From DATLYF01 sp035575095 (GTDB lineage Bacteria > Pseudomonadota > Gammaproteobacteria > Competibacterales > Competibacteraceae), in assembly GCA_035575095.1 (NCBI GenBank), contig DATLYF010000189.1:1-30385 (forward strand): a stretch of DNA of 30,385 bases. The letters are read 5' to 3'. This document shows, in pieces, positions 23,784 through 30,385 of the stretch (position 1 is its first letter; the number at the start of each line of letters is the position of its first letter). Made by a program: the position numbers and the translations under genes. The notes under the pieces were generated by a model. That model had not been told where the DNA came from. It saw only the letters and a program-made list of their open reading frames with translations, and searched no databases.

Positions 23784-24206
23784 ATGGCCATGACATTGCA
23801 TGTGGACATCGTCAGCGCCGAGAAAGCCATCTTTTCCGGCACGGCGCAGATGGTGTCGGCCACCGCCGAGCTGGGCGAGGTGGGCATCTTGCCCCGGCAC
23901 AGCCAGATGCTGACCCGGCTCAAGCCCGGCCAGGTGCGGGTCAAGACCTCCGATACCGAGGAGCTGGTGTTCTACGTCTCCGGCGGCCTGCTGGAGGTGC
24001 AGCCCCACGTGGTGACGGTGCTGGCCGATACCGCCGAGCGCGCCCACGACCTGGACGAGGCTGCCGCCCTGGCGGCCAAGCACAAGGCCGAAGAGGCCAT
24101 GGCGAATAAGAAGTCGGACTTCGACTATGCCAAGGCCCAGGCCGAGCTGGCCGAGGCCATCGCCCAGCTGCGCGCCATCGAGCGCCTGCGGCAGCTCAAG
24201 AAGTAA
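23784..24206 (+). CDS. atpC: ATP synthase F1 subunit epsilon
   Basis: 140 residues. An N-terminal beta-sandwich (MAMTLHVDIVSAEKAIFSG, GEVGILPRHSQMLTRLKPGQV, VSGGLLEVQPHVVTVLADTA) is followed by a two-helix C-terminal domain (AEEAMANKKSDFDYAKAQAELAEAIAQLRAIERLRQ) that can inhibit hydrolysis. GGTGAGGA precedes the ATG; a second in-frame ATG is two codons later. Last gene of the operon, followed by a strong terminator. Confidence 0.97.
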   Translation: MAMTLHVDIVSAEKAIFSGTAQMVSATAELGEVGILPRHSQMLTRLKPGQVRVKTSDTEELVFYVSGGLLEVQPHVVTVLADTAERAHDLDEAAALAAKHKAEEAMANKKSDFDYAKAQAELAEAIAQLRAIERLRQLKK

Positions 24207-24230
24207 AGCGGTTCCGGACACTGGCACGGA

Positions 24231-24263
24231 GGCCGTGGCAGCAGACAGCGCCACGGCCTTTTT
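24231..24263 (+). terminator. Strong intrinsic terminator of the atp operon
   Basis: Perfect nine-pair stem GGCCGTGGC / GCCACGGCC, ten-base loop, then five T. It lies 24 bases after the atpC stop and closes the operon before glmU. Confidence 0.9.
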
Positions 24264-24321
24264 CGTGTCCGTCGTCCCGGCCATAATCCCCTCATCATTC
24301 CCGTTCGTTCCAGGAGGCTCC

Positions 24322-25686
24322 ATGGCCCTGTCCGTCGTCATCCTCGCCGCAGGCCTCGGCAAACGCATGGTGTCCGACTTGCCCAAAGTGCTGCATCCCC
24401 TGGCCGGCCGGCCGCTGCTCGCCCACGTCCTGGACACCGCCGCCGCCCTGCAGGCGCAACGGCGGCTAGTGGTGATCGGCCACGGTGCCGAGAGAGTACG
24501 CGCCTGCTTTGCCGGGCAGGACAGCCTGATCTGGGTGGAGCAGGCCGTACAGCTCGGTACCGGCCACGCCGTGGCCCAGGCCCTGCCAGCAGTGCCCGAC
24601 GCCGACACGGTGCTGGTGCTGTATGGTGACGTGCCCCTGGTGCGGCGCGAGACGCTGGGCCCGCTCATCGACCGTGCCGCGTGCGGTGGCGTCGGCCTGC
24701 TCAGCGCAGTGCTGGACGACCCCAGCGGCTACGGCCGCATCGTCCGCGACGGCGCCGGGCGGGTGCTGCGTATCGTCGAAGAGAAGGACGCCAGCGCCGA
24801 GGAGCGCGCCATCCGCGAGATCAACACCGGCATCCTCGCCGCCCCGGCGGCGCGGCTGCGCGACTGGGTGGAACGGCTGGACAATCGCAACGCCCAGGGC
24901 GAGTACTACCTCACCGACATCATCGCCCTAGCCGTAGCCGAGGGCGTGACGGTGCAGGCGGTGGTGGCCGGTGACGCCGCGGAGGTGGCCGGGGTCAACG
25001 ATCGTGCCCAGCTCGCCGCCCTGGAGCGCGCCTACCAGCAACGCCAGGCCCAGGACCTGATGCGCCGCGGCGCCACCCTGGCCGATCCGGCGCGGCTCGA
25101 CGTGCGCGGCACGGTGGAGCTGGGCCGCGACGTGTTCATCGACGTCAACGTGGTGCTGGAAGGCCGGGTGCGCTTGGGCGATCGGGTGCGCATCGGCGCC
25201 AACTGTGTGATCCGCGACGCGGTGATCGAGCAGGATGCCGAGATCCTGCCCTTCTCGCTGCTCGAAGAGGCCTGCGTGGGGCCCCGCGCCCACGTTGGCC
25301 CCTATGCCCGGCTGCGTCCGGGGGCGGAGCTGGCGGAGCGGGCCAAGGTCGGCAACTTCGTCGAAGTGAAGAAGGCGCGCATCGGCGCTGGCAGCAAGAT
25401 CAACCATCTAAGTTATATCGGCGATGCCGAGATCGGCCGCGACGTCAATGTCGGCGCCGGCACCATCACCTGCAATTACGACGGCGTCAACAAGTTCCGC
25501 ACAGTGATCGAGGACGGCGCGTTCATCGGCTCCAACACCGCCCTGGTGGCGCCGGTGCGGGTAGGACAGGGGGCCACCGTCGGTGCCGGCTCCACCTTGA
25601 GCAAGGACGTGCCGGCCGACAGCCTGGCCCTGACCCGGGCCCCGCGCAAGCTGGTGCCGGGCTGGAGGCGGCCGGGCAGGACATGA
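24322..25686 (+). CDS. glmU: Bifunctional UDP-GlcNAc pyrophosphorylase / GlcN-1-P acetyltransferase GlmU
   Basis: 454 residues from MALSVVILAAGLGKRM (ATG at 24322, CAGGAGG upstream); the frame is open into atpC but that part is a shadow. The N-terminal uridyltransferase has LAAGLGKRM, LPKVLHPLAGRPLL, QLGTGHAVAQALP, LYGDVPL and EINTGI. The C-terminal left-handed beta helix has hexapeptide repeats and acetyltransferase residues in KKARIGAGSKINHLSYIGDAEIG and GAGTITCNYDGVNKF. It makes UDP-GlcNAc for peptidoglycan and LPS. It is the usual next gene after atpC in Pseudomonas-like genomes. A CATAAT at 24282 could be a weak -10. The stop overlaps the helicase start. Confidence 0.97.
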   Translation: MALSVVILAAGLGKRMVSDLPKVLHPLAGRPLLAHVLDTAAALQAQRRLVVIGHGAERVRACFAGQDSLIWVEQAVQLGTGHAVAQALPAVPDADTVLVLYGDVPLVRRETLGPLIDRAACGGVGLLSAVLDDPSGYGRIVRDGAGRVLRIVEEKDASAEERAIREINTGILAAPAARLRDWVERLDNRNAQGEYYLTDIIALAVAEGVTVQAVVAGDAAEVAGVNDRAQLAALERAYQQRQAQDLMRRGATLADPARLDVRGTVELGRDVFIDVNVVLEGRVRLGDRVRIGANCVIRDAVIEQDAEILPFSLLEEACVGPRAHVGPYARLRPGAELAERAKVGNFVEVKKARIGAGSKINHLSYIGDAEIGRDVNVGAGTITCNYDGVNKFRTVIEDGAFIGSNTALVAPVRVGQGATVGAGSTLSKDVPADSLALTRAPRKLVPGWRRPGRT

Positions 25687-27872
25687 ATCTCGCTGCTCTG
25701 CTGAACGATCTCAATCCGGCCCAGCGCGAGGCGGTCACCGCGCCGCTCGGTCCGCTGCGCGTACTGGCCGGTGCCGGCTCCGGCAAGACCCGCGTGCTGG
25801 TGGCGCGCATCGCCTGGCTAATCGAAGCCGAGCGCGCCTCACCCTGGTCCATCCTGGCGGTGACTTTCACCAACAAGGCCGCCGGCGAGATGCGCGGCCG
25901 CGTCGAAGAGCTGCTCGGCATGCCCATGCGCGGGCTGTGGATCGGCACCTTCCACGGCACCGCCCACCGCCTGCTGCGCGCCCACTGGCGCGAGGCGCGG
26001 TTGCCGGAGAGCTTCCAGATCCTCGACGCCGACGACCAGCAACGCCTAGTCAAGCGCGTGGTCAAGGCCCTGGACCTGGACGAGAAGCAGTGGCCGCCGC
26101 GCCAGGCGACCTGGTTCATCAACCACCACAAGGACGAGGGGCGCCGGCCGCAGCACATCGAGCATCGCGACGATCCGCAGCTCAAGCAGTGGCTGCGCAT
26201 CTACCAGCACTACCAGGAACACTGCGAGCGCGCCGGGCTGGTGGATTTCGGCGAACTCTTGCTGCGCGCCCACGAGCTCATGCGCGACAACCCGACTCTG
26301 CTACGCCACTACCGGGAGCGCTTCCAGCACGTGCTGGTGGATGAGTTCCAGGACACCAACACCCTGCAGTACGCCTGGTTGCGCTTGCTCACCGGCGGCC
26401 AGGGCGATGTGTTCATCGTCGGCGACGACGACCAGTCCATCTATGGCTGGCGCGGCGCGCGCATCGAGAACATCCAGCAGTTCGAGCGCGACTTCGCCGG
26501 CGCCCGTACCCTGCGCCTGGAGCAGAACTACCGCTCGACCGGCACCATTCTCAAGGCCGCCAACGCCGTCATCGCCCACAATGCCGGGCGGCTCGGCAAG
26601 AACCTGTGGACCGAGGCGGGCGAGGGCGAGCCGCTCGCCGTCTATTGCGCCTTCAACGAGTACGACGAGGCCAAGTTCGTGGCCGAGCGCATCCGCCGCT
26701 GGCTGGAGCAGGGCGGGCGGCGCAGCGAGGTCGCCATCCTCTACCGCTCCAATGCCCAGTCGCGGGTGTTCGAGGAGACGCTGCTCGGCATGCAGATCCC
26801 CTACCGGGTCTACGGCGGCCTGCGCTTCTTCGAGCGCGCCGAGATCAAGGACGCTCTGGCCTATCTGCGCCTGCTCGCCAATCGCGACGACGACCCCTCC
26901 TTCGAGCGCGTGATCAACACCCCGCCGCGCGGCATCGGCGAGCGCACCGTGGAACAGGTGCGGCGGCTGGCCCGCGAGCAGGGGCTATCGCTCTGGCGGG
27001 CGGCGTGCGCCATGGTCGCTAACAAAGCGTTGCCGGGGCGTGCCGCCAACGCCCTGAGCGCCTTCCTGGCGCTGCTCGAGCGCCTGGCCGGCGACACCGC
27101 CGCGCTGCCCCTGGCCGAGCGCACCGAGCATGTCATCGTCCACAGCGGGCTGCGCGAGTTCTACGCCAACGACAAGGGCGAGCGCGGCGAGGCCAAGCTG
27201 GACAACCTGGAGGAGCTGGTCAACGCCGCCCAGAGCTTCGAGCGCCTGCCGGCCGAGGAGCGCGACGGCCTGGATCCGCTTACCGCCTTCCTGGTGCACG
27301 CCGCCTTGGAGGCCGGGGAAGGGCAGGGCGAGCGCTGGGAGGATTGCGTGCAGCTCATGACCCTGCACGCCGCCAAGGGTCTGGAATTCCCGCTGGTGTT
27401 CCTGGTGGGGCTGGAGGAAGGCCTGTTCCCCAGCCAGCTGTCCCTGGAGGAGCCGGGGCGGCTGGAGGAGGAGCGGCGCCTGGCTTACGTCGGCATTACC
27501 CGCGCCCGTCAGCAACTGGTGCTGAGCTACGCCGAGAGCCGGCGGCTGCACGGCAGCGAGATCTACTGCCGGCCGTCGCGTTTCCTCGGCGAGATTCCCG
27601 CCGAGTTCACCCAGGACGTGCGTACCCGCGCCGTGCTCAAGCCCACCGCCCTGAGCCGCCAGCCCTTCGCCGCTGCCAGCGAGACCCATCAGGGTCTGCG
27701 CCTGGGGCAACGGGTGCGTCACGGTGTGTTCGGCGAGGGCGTGATCCTGGCCTTCGAGGGGCAGGGGGCTCATGCCCGGGTGCAGGTACGCTTTGCCGAG
27801 GCGGGGACCAAAACACTGGTGTTGAGCTATGCCAAACTCCAGCCGATCACAACCTCCTCGGAGAATCGCTAG
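25683..27872 (+). CDS. uvrD: DNA helicase II, UvrD-type (superfamily 1)
   Basis: 729 residues. All SF1A motifs are intact: Q motif LNPAQREAV, motif I AGAGSGKTRVL, Ia TFTNKAAGEMRGR, II VDEFQDTN, III GDDDQSIYGWRGA, IV LEQNYRSTGTIL, V LHAAKGLEFPLVFLVGLEEGLFP, VI RLAYVGITRARQQL. The C-terminal Tudor-like part (GQRVRHGVFGEGVILAFEGQG) is the RNA polymerase/UvrB contact region in UvrD and PcrA. The presence of FPSQLSLEEP and this tail favours UvrD over Rep. It unwinds DNA 3' to 5' in mismatch and excision repair. The start overlaps glmU by ATGA. The stop TAG overlaps the stop of the convergent MoaD-like gene in a CTAG. Confidence 0.95.
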   Translation: MNLAALLNDLNPAQREAVTAPLGPLRVLAGAGSGKTRVLVARIAWLIEAERASPWSILAVTFTNKAAGEMRGRVEELLGMPMRGLWIGTFHGTAHRLLRAHWREARLPESFQILDADDQQRLVKRVVKALDLDEKQWPPRQATWFINHHKDEGRRPQHIEHRDDPQLKQWLRIYQHYQEHCERAGLVDFGELLLRAHELMRDNPTLLRHYRERFQHVLVDEFQDTNTLQYAWLRLLTGGQGDVFIVGDDDQSIYGWRGARIENIQQFERDFAGARTLRLEQNYRSTGTILKAANAVIAHNAGRLGKNLWTEAGEGEPLAVYCAFNEYDEAKFVAERIRRWLEQGGRRSEVAILYRSNAQSRVFEETLLGMQIPYRVYGGLRFFERAEIKDALAYLRLLANRDDDPSFERVINTPPRGIGERTVEQVRRLAREQGLSLWRAACAMVANKALPGRAANALSAFLALLERLAGDTAALPLAERTEHVIVHSGLREFYANDKGERGEAKLDNLEELVNAAQSFERLPAEERDGLDPLTAFLVHAALEAGEGQGERWEDCVQLMTLHAAKGLEFPLVFLVGLEEGLFPSQLSLEEPGRLEEERRLAYVGITRARQQLVLSYAESRRLHGSEIYCRPSRFLGEIPAEFTQDVRTRAVLKPTALSRQPFAAASETHQGLRLGQRVRHGVFGEGVILAFEGQGAHARVQVRFAEAGTKTLVLSYAKLQPITTSSENR

Positions 27873-28156
27873 ACCACCGGCGCCCCGTAGCCGCGGCTGA
27901 ACGGCACCGGCCCGGACAGGGCCAGCACGTCGCCCTGGCGCAGTTCGTGCTCGGTCTCGATGCCAGAACCGCAGCCGAAGCCGCGCATGATGTTGCGGCC
28001 GTTGTGCAGGGCCAGGAAGATCTCGCCCTCCGGTACCGGCAGGCGCTTGAGGGCATCGCCTACGGTGCGCGCCCCGTCCAGGAGCAACGAGCGCTGTACG
28101 CGACCGCCGTTGTACTGGGTCAGACTGTTGAAGAAGCGGACCTCGATTTCGACCAT
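27869..28156 (-). CDS. MoaD/ThiS-like beta-grasp protein without terminal Gly-Gly
   Basis: 95 residues from the ATG at 28156 (CGAGGT upstream). The opening VEIEVRFFNSLTQYNG and the late segment ELRQGDVLALSGPV are the first and last strands of a MoaD/ThiS-type ubiquitin fold; GATVGDAL-like text reads ARTVGDALKRLPVP. The family normally ends in Gly-Gly, which is adenylated and carries sulfur. Here the end is SRGYGAPVV, so it is unlikely to act as a standard sulfur carrier unless processed. It contains a Cys in GFGCGSG. It sits 69 bases after the cupin gene in a probable xth-cupin-moaD-like unit. The function is unknown. Confidence 0.65.
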   Translation of the reverse strand: MVEIEVRFFNSLTQYNGGRVQRSLLLDGARTVGDALKRLPVPEGEIFLALHNGRNIMRGFGCGSGIETEHELRQGDVLALSGPVPFSRGYGAPVV

Positions 28157-28225
28157 GGCAATACCTCGGGATGCAGCGGATGGGGCCATGATCGGAGGCG
28201 GGCCAGAGGCCGGCCTTGATGCTGG

Positions 28226-28579
28226 TCAAACGCCGTCCGAGGCTGGCGCACCGGCTTCGCCGAGATGCACCGCCAGCCACACCGTGGGCCGCGCGGGATC
28301 GGTCCACTCCACCCGGTGCCGGCAATGGGCGGGCAGGAACAGGTAGTCGCCGGGCGCCAGGCTCATGACCGCACCGCCCTCGCAGCGCAGCCTGGCGCCG
28401 CCGGCGAGCAGGATCACCCACTCGTCCCATGTTTGCTCCCACCATTCCCCGGGCGGCGTAGCCTGGCCCTGGGAGACGATGCGCTCGATCCGGCAGCCGG
28501 GGTGGGCGAGCAGGGTCTCGAATACCTCGGTGGCGCGGGCGTCGGGAAGAGAGGCGTAGAGGTTGCCGCGGGCGCTCAC
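28226..28579 (-). CDS. Small cupin-domain protein
   Basis: 117 residues from the GTG at 28579, which overlaps the xth stop as GTGA; the frame continues upstream only as a shadow of xth. The cupin motif 1 region is EWWEQTWDEWVILLAGGARLR, in which the usual first His pair is replaced by E and Q/W residues. Motif 2 is PGDYLFLPAHCRHRVEWTD, with His residues kept. The ending is TVWLAVHLGEAGAPASDGV. It resembles small one-domain cupins annotated as mannose-6-phosphate isomerase-like or phosphoribosylaminoimidazole-like proteins of unknown role. Metal binding is uncertain. It is probably translated by coupling with xth. Confidence 0.75.
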   Translation of the reverse strand: MSARGNLYASLPDARATEVFETLLAHPGCRIERIVSQGQATPPGEWWEQTWDEWVILLAGGARLRCEGGAVMSLAPGDYLFLPAHCRHRVEWTDPARPTVWLAVHLGEAGAPASDGV

Positions 28580-29352
28580 AGCTCCAGCTCCGCCAGCACC
28601 GGGGCGTGGTCCGAGGGCCGCTCCAGCTTGCGCGGTTCCTTGTCGATCACGCAGGCACGACAGCGTTCGGCCAGCTCCGGGCTGAGCAGGATGTGGTCGA
28701 TGCGCAATCCCAGATTGCGGCGGAAGGCGGCGGATCGGTAGTCCCACCAACTGAAGGTGTTGGGTTCCTGCTCGAACAGGCGAAAGCCATCCTTCAAGCC
28801 GAGTTCTAGCAGGCGGCGGAAGGCGGCCCGCTCCGGCTCGGAACACAGCACCTGGCCGGCCCAGGCGGCGGGGTCGTGCACGTCGCGGTCCTCGGGGGCG
28901 ATGTTGAAGTCGCCCAGCAGCACCAGCCGCGGATGCTCGCGCAACTGAGCTTCCACGTAGGCCACTAGCCTGTCCAGCCAGTCCAGCTTGTAGGCGTACT
29001 TGTCGCTACCCACCGCCTGGCCGTTGGGGACGTAGAGATTGAGCACCCGCAGGCCGTCCAGCGTTGCCCCCAGCAGCCGCCGCTGCGGATCGTCCAGTCC
29101 GGGCAGGTCGGTGATCACCTCGGCGGCCGGCGTGCGGCTGAGCAGGGCCACGCCGTTGTAGGTCTTCTGCCCGGCGTAGACTACCTGGTAGCCAGCCGCA
29201 CGGATGGCATCGGCGGGGAACTCGGCATCGGTGAGCTTGGTTTCCTGCAGGCCGAGGATATCTGGCTGCTGGCCAGCCAGCCAGTCCAGCACCTGGGGCA
29301 GGCGCACTTTCAGGGAGTTGACGTTCCAGGTGGCGATCTTTAGTGAGGCCAT
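28576..29352 (-). CDS. xth: Exodeoxyribonuclease III
   Basis: 258 residues. EEP/DNase I-fold motifs are complete: KIATWNVNSLKVRLPQV, DILGLQETKLTD (metal Glu), YNGVALLSR, VLNLYVPNG, VLLGDFNIAPEDRDVHDP (catalytic Asp and Asn), RIDHILLSPELA and PSDHAPVLAELEL (Asp-His pair). It is the shorter XthA-like type found in many proteobacteria. It cuts at abasic sites and removes 3' blocks in base excision repair. The start has only a weak ribosome site. It heads the leftward unit with the cupin and MoaD-like genes. Confidence 0.95.
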   Translation of the reverse strand: MASLKIATWNVNSLKVRLPQVLDWLAGQQPDILGLQETKLTDAEFPADAIRAAGYQVVYAGQKTYNGVALLSRTPAAEVITDLPGLDDPQRRLLGATLDGLRVLNLYVPNGQAVGSDKYAYKLDWLDRLVAYVEAQLREHPRLVLLGDFNIAPEDRDVHDPAAWAGQVLCSEPERAAFRRLLELGLKDGFRLFEQEPNTFSWWDYRSAAFRRNLGLRIDHILLSPELAERCRACVIDKEPRKLERPSDHAPVLAELEL

Positions 29353-29466
29353 AAAACCCAGTTATGACAATGAATTGGTTTTTATTTCTTGCTTGTGGCC
29401 AGACGGTGGCTACACAACAAGCAGCCGCTGGATTCCATTCTGCCAGTCGACCCTCTAAACACAAGT

Positions 29467-29724
29467 TTAGGAGCGAGCTATCCCAGACACTCTAAGAGCC
29501 GCATCGACGTTATCCACGCCGAGAAGCGCATCCAACATGCTAGCCTTGTCCCGGACCACGGCGTTGTTCCCGCGAATGCGGTTGATCAGGGTATCCTGCA
29601 CAAGGAGCGACTCGTAGACCAGAACCCCAACGACGAGCCGGCCGCCGTGCTGCTGGAGCACATCGGCACCGAGCGGGCAACACAGGTAACGAAACGCCCC
29701 GGCCGGCGGGAGGGTCGGAAATCA
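29467..29724 (-). other. Unrecognised open frame in a gene-poor stretch
   Basis: The interval 29353-29758 holds no clear gene. On the minus strand an open frame runs from about 29724 to a TAA at 29467, with GC-rich third positions; a GTG at 29661 would give 64 residues (LQQHGGRLVVGVLVYESLLV..., ending LRVSGIARS). I do not recognise the family. It could be the remaining end of a decayed gene or a small hypothetical. A short inverted repeat, CTAAAC-ACAA-GTTTAG, lies at 29455-29470 over its stop. Confidence 0.3.
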
Positions 29725-29758
29725 GGCCTGAGGCAATCCGCCACCGAGGAGGCAGCCC

Positions 29759-30183
29759 ATGCGTCTTAGCCCCGCCGAGGCAGCCGCCATCTGCCGCATC
29801 CTGGTCCGGCACCTGGGCAACCGTGCCACCGTGTACCTGTTCGGTTCGCGCACCGACGACAGCCGCCGGGGCGGTGATGTGGATGTGCTCGTCGAAATGC
29901 CCATCCGCCCCGCGACTACCTGCGCTGCGAACTGGAGGCCGGCGTGGAAAGGGAGGAGACTCTGGGCGGACTGAAGGTGGATCTGCTGGCGCGCTATCCC
30001 GACAGCCCGGCCCATCCGCTGTTCCGGATTGCCCACGAGTACTATGAAAACGAGACCGAGCTGCGCGCCCTGTACGACGAGGTCATCCGTTTTACGCCCG
30101 TGCTGTTGGGTATGGTAGCCAGCCTGCGTGACTACGGTCAGCAGGTCGAGGCCGCCCGCCGCGAACAGCCCTCCGCGATCTGA
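29759..30183 (+). pseudogene. Minimal nucleotidyltransferase (MNT-like), frameshifted
   Basis: The first 45 or so codons from the ATG at 29759 (GAGGAGG upstream) encode a typical minimal nucleotidyltransferase start: RNRATVYLFGSR-like text reads NRATVYLFGSRTDDS, then RRGGDVDVLVEMPI, with the Gly-Ser motif and the catalytic Asp-x-Asp. Near 29905-29912, in a C-run, the frame shifts; the rest of the protein (RDYLRCELEAGVEREETLGG, KVDLLARYPDSPAHPLFRIA) continues in another frame to a TGA at 30183. One added base would restore a protein of about 141 residues. Relatives are often antitoxin or modifier parts of MNT-HEPN pairs; no HEPN partner is seen here. Real decay and a sequencing error are both possible. 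Confidence 0.65.
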
Positions 30184-30237
30184 CGCGAGCCGCTCCACCA
30201 GCCACAGGGCTGTGGAATCTGCCATGGCGCACCTCGA

Positions 30238-30385
30238 CCAGACGCCCGTCTCAGGATCGTGGCAGCAATCCAGGTCGACTCCGACAGACGGATCGTCCGC
30301 CCTGAGCACGAAGCCGATCCCGGATAGTCACCCGACTTGAGAGCGGCCACGGCCTCGGCGGAGGTGCCCGAGATCATGTGATCGG
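30238..30385 (-). pseudogene. Primase-polymerase (phage/plasmid type) fragment, frameshifted, cut by window
   Basis: Entering from the right edge, the minus strand reads MISGTSAEAVAALKSGDYPG, then, after a one-base frame change at about 30319-30323 in a CCCGG run, GIGFVLRADDPSVGVDLD and CCHDPETG. This matches the start of the bifunctional primase-polymerase domain of phage and integrative-element replication proteins, whose hallmark is GVDLDHC-DPETG with the catalytic Asp-x-Asp. Similarity fades after DPETG near 30244, so the gene seems truncated as well as shifted. The rest lies outside the window. Confidence 0.5.

Noticed and set aside
29455..29470. Attachment site or terminal inverted repeat at CTAAAC-ACAA-GTTTAG
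   Set aside because: Only six-base arms, with no second copy, integrase or direct repeat in view.
29389..29769. Plus-strand open frame running into the nucleotidyltransferase start
   Set aside because: No ribosome site or domain; it looks like the antisense of the minus-strand frame at 29467-29724.

Overview
This is a high-GC bacterial chromosome segment. The gene order rsmG-parA-parB-atpIBEFHAGDC-glmU, the AlgB/KinB-like regulator pair and the Pseudomonas-type AtpE point to a gammaproteobacterium. A betaproteobacterium is less likely but cannot be excluded. No rRNA, tRNA or CRISPR array was seen.

Layout. (1) 1-2825: an aromatic-type FAD monooxygenase (cut by the left edge) and a metallo-beta-lactamase-fold protein run leftward, divergent from a MarR regulator whose start codon lies in a near-perfect palindrome. 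(2) 2646-9084: a leftward envelope-stress-like operon (two BON-domain proteins, then a DUF2383/PA2169-like protein) is divergent from an AlgB-like NtrC-family response regulator. Its KinB-like kinase follows, separated by a reverse-strand aldo/keto reductase. The BON/regulator intergenic region holds a near-consensus sigma-54 promoter, a perfect match to the IHF consensus, and two exact copies of TTGCA-N3-TGCAA about three helical turns apart. This suggests that the regulator drives the BON operon. (3) 9093-9116: a REP-like hairpin. (4) 9187-12925: leftward paaABCDE, the phenylacetyl-CoA epoxidase, with GTGA junctions and a GC-rich hairpin between paaA and paaB. (5) 13191-14567: a GNAT-like acetyltransferase and an M23-fold protein with no signal peptide. 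(6) 14757-24206: rsmG, parA, parB, a terminator, a near-consensus sigma-70 promoter and the complete F1Fo ATP synthase operon, closed by a strong intrinsic terminator. (7) 24322-27872: glmU and a UvrD-type helicase, coupled by ATGA. (8) 27869-29352: leftward xth, a small cupin and a MoaD/ThiS-like protein. (9) 29353-30385: an accessory-looking end with an unrecognised open frame, a frameshifted minimal nucleotidyltransferase, and a frameshifted primase-polymerase fragment of the phage/plasmid type.

Most of the window is housekeeping or well-known catabolism. The least described system is the two-component/sigma-54/BON module at 2646-9084. The right edge looks like the start of a decayed mobile segment.
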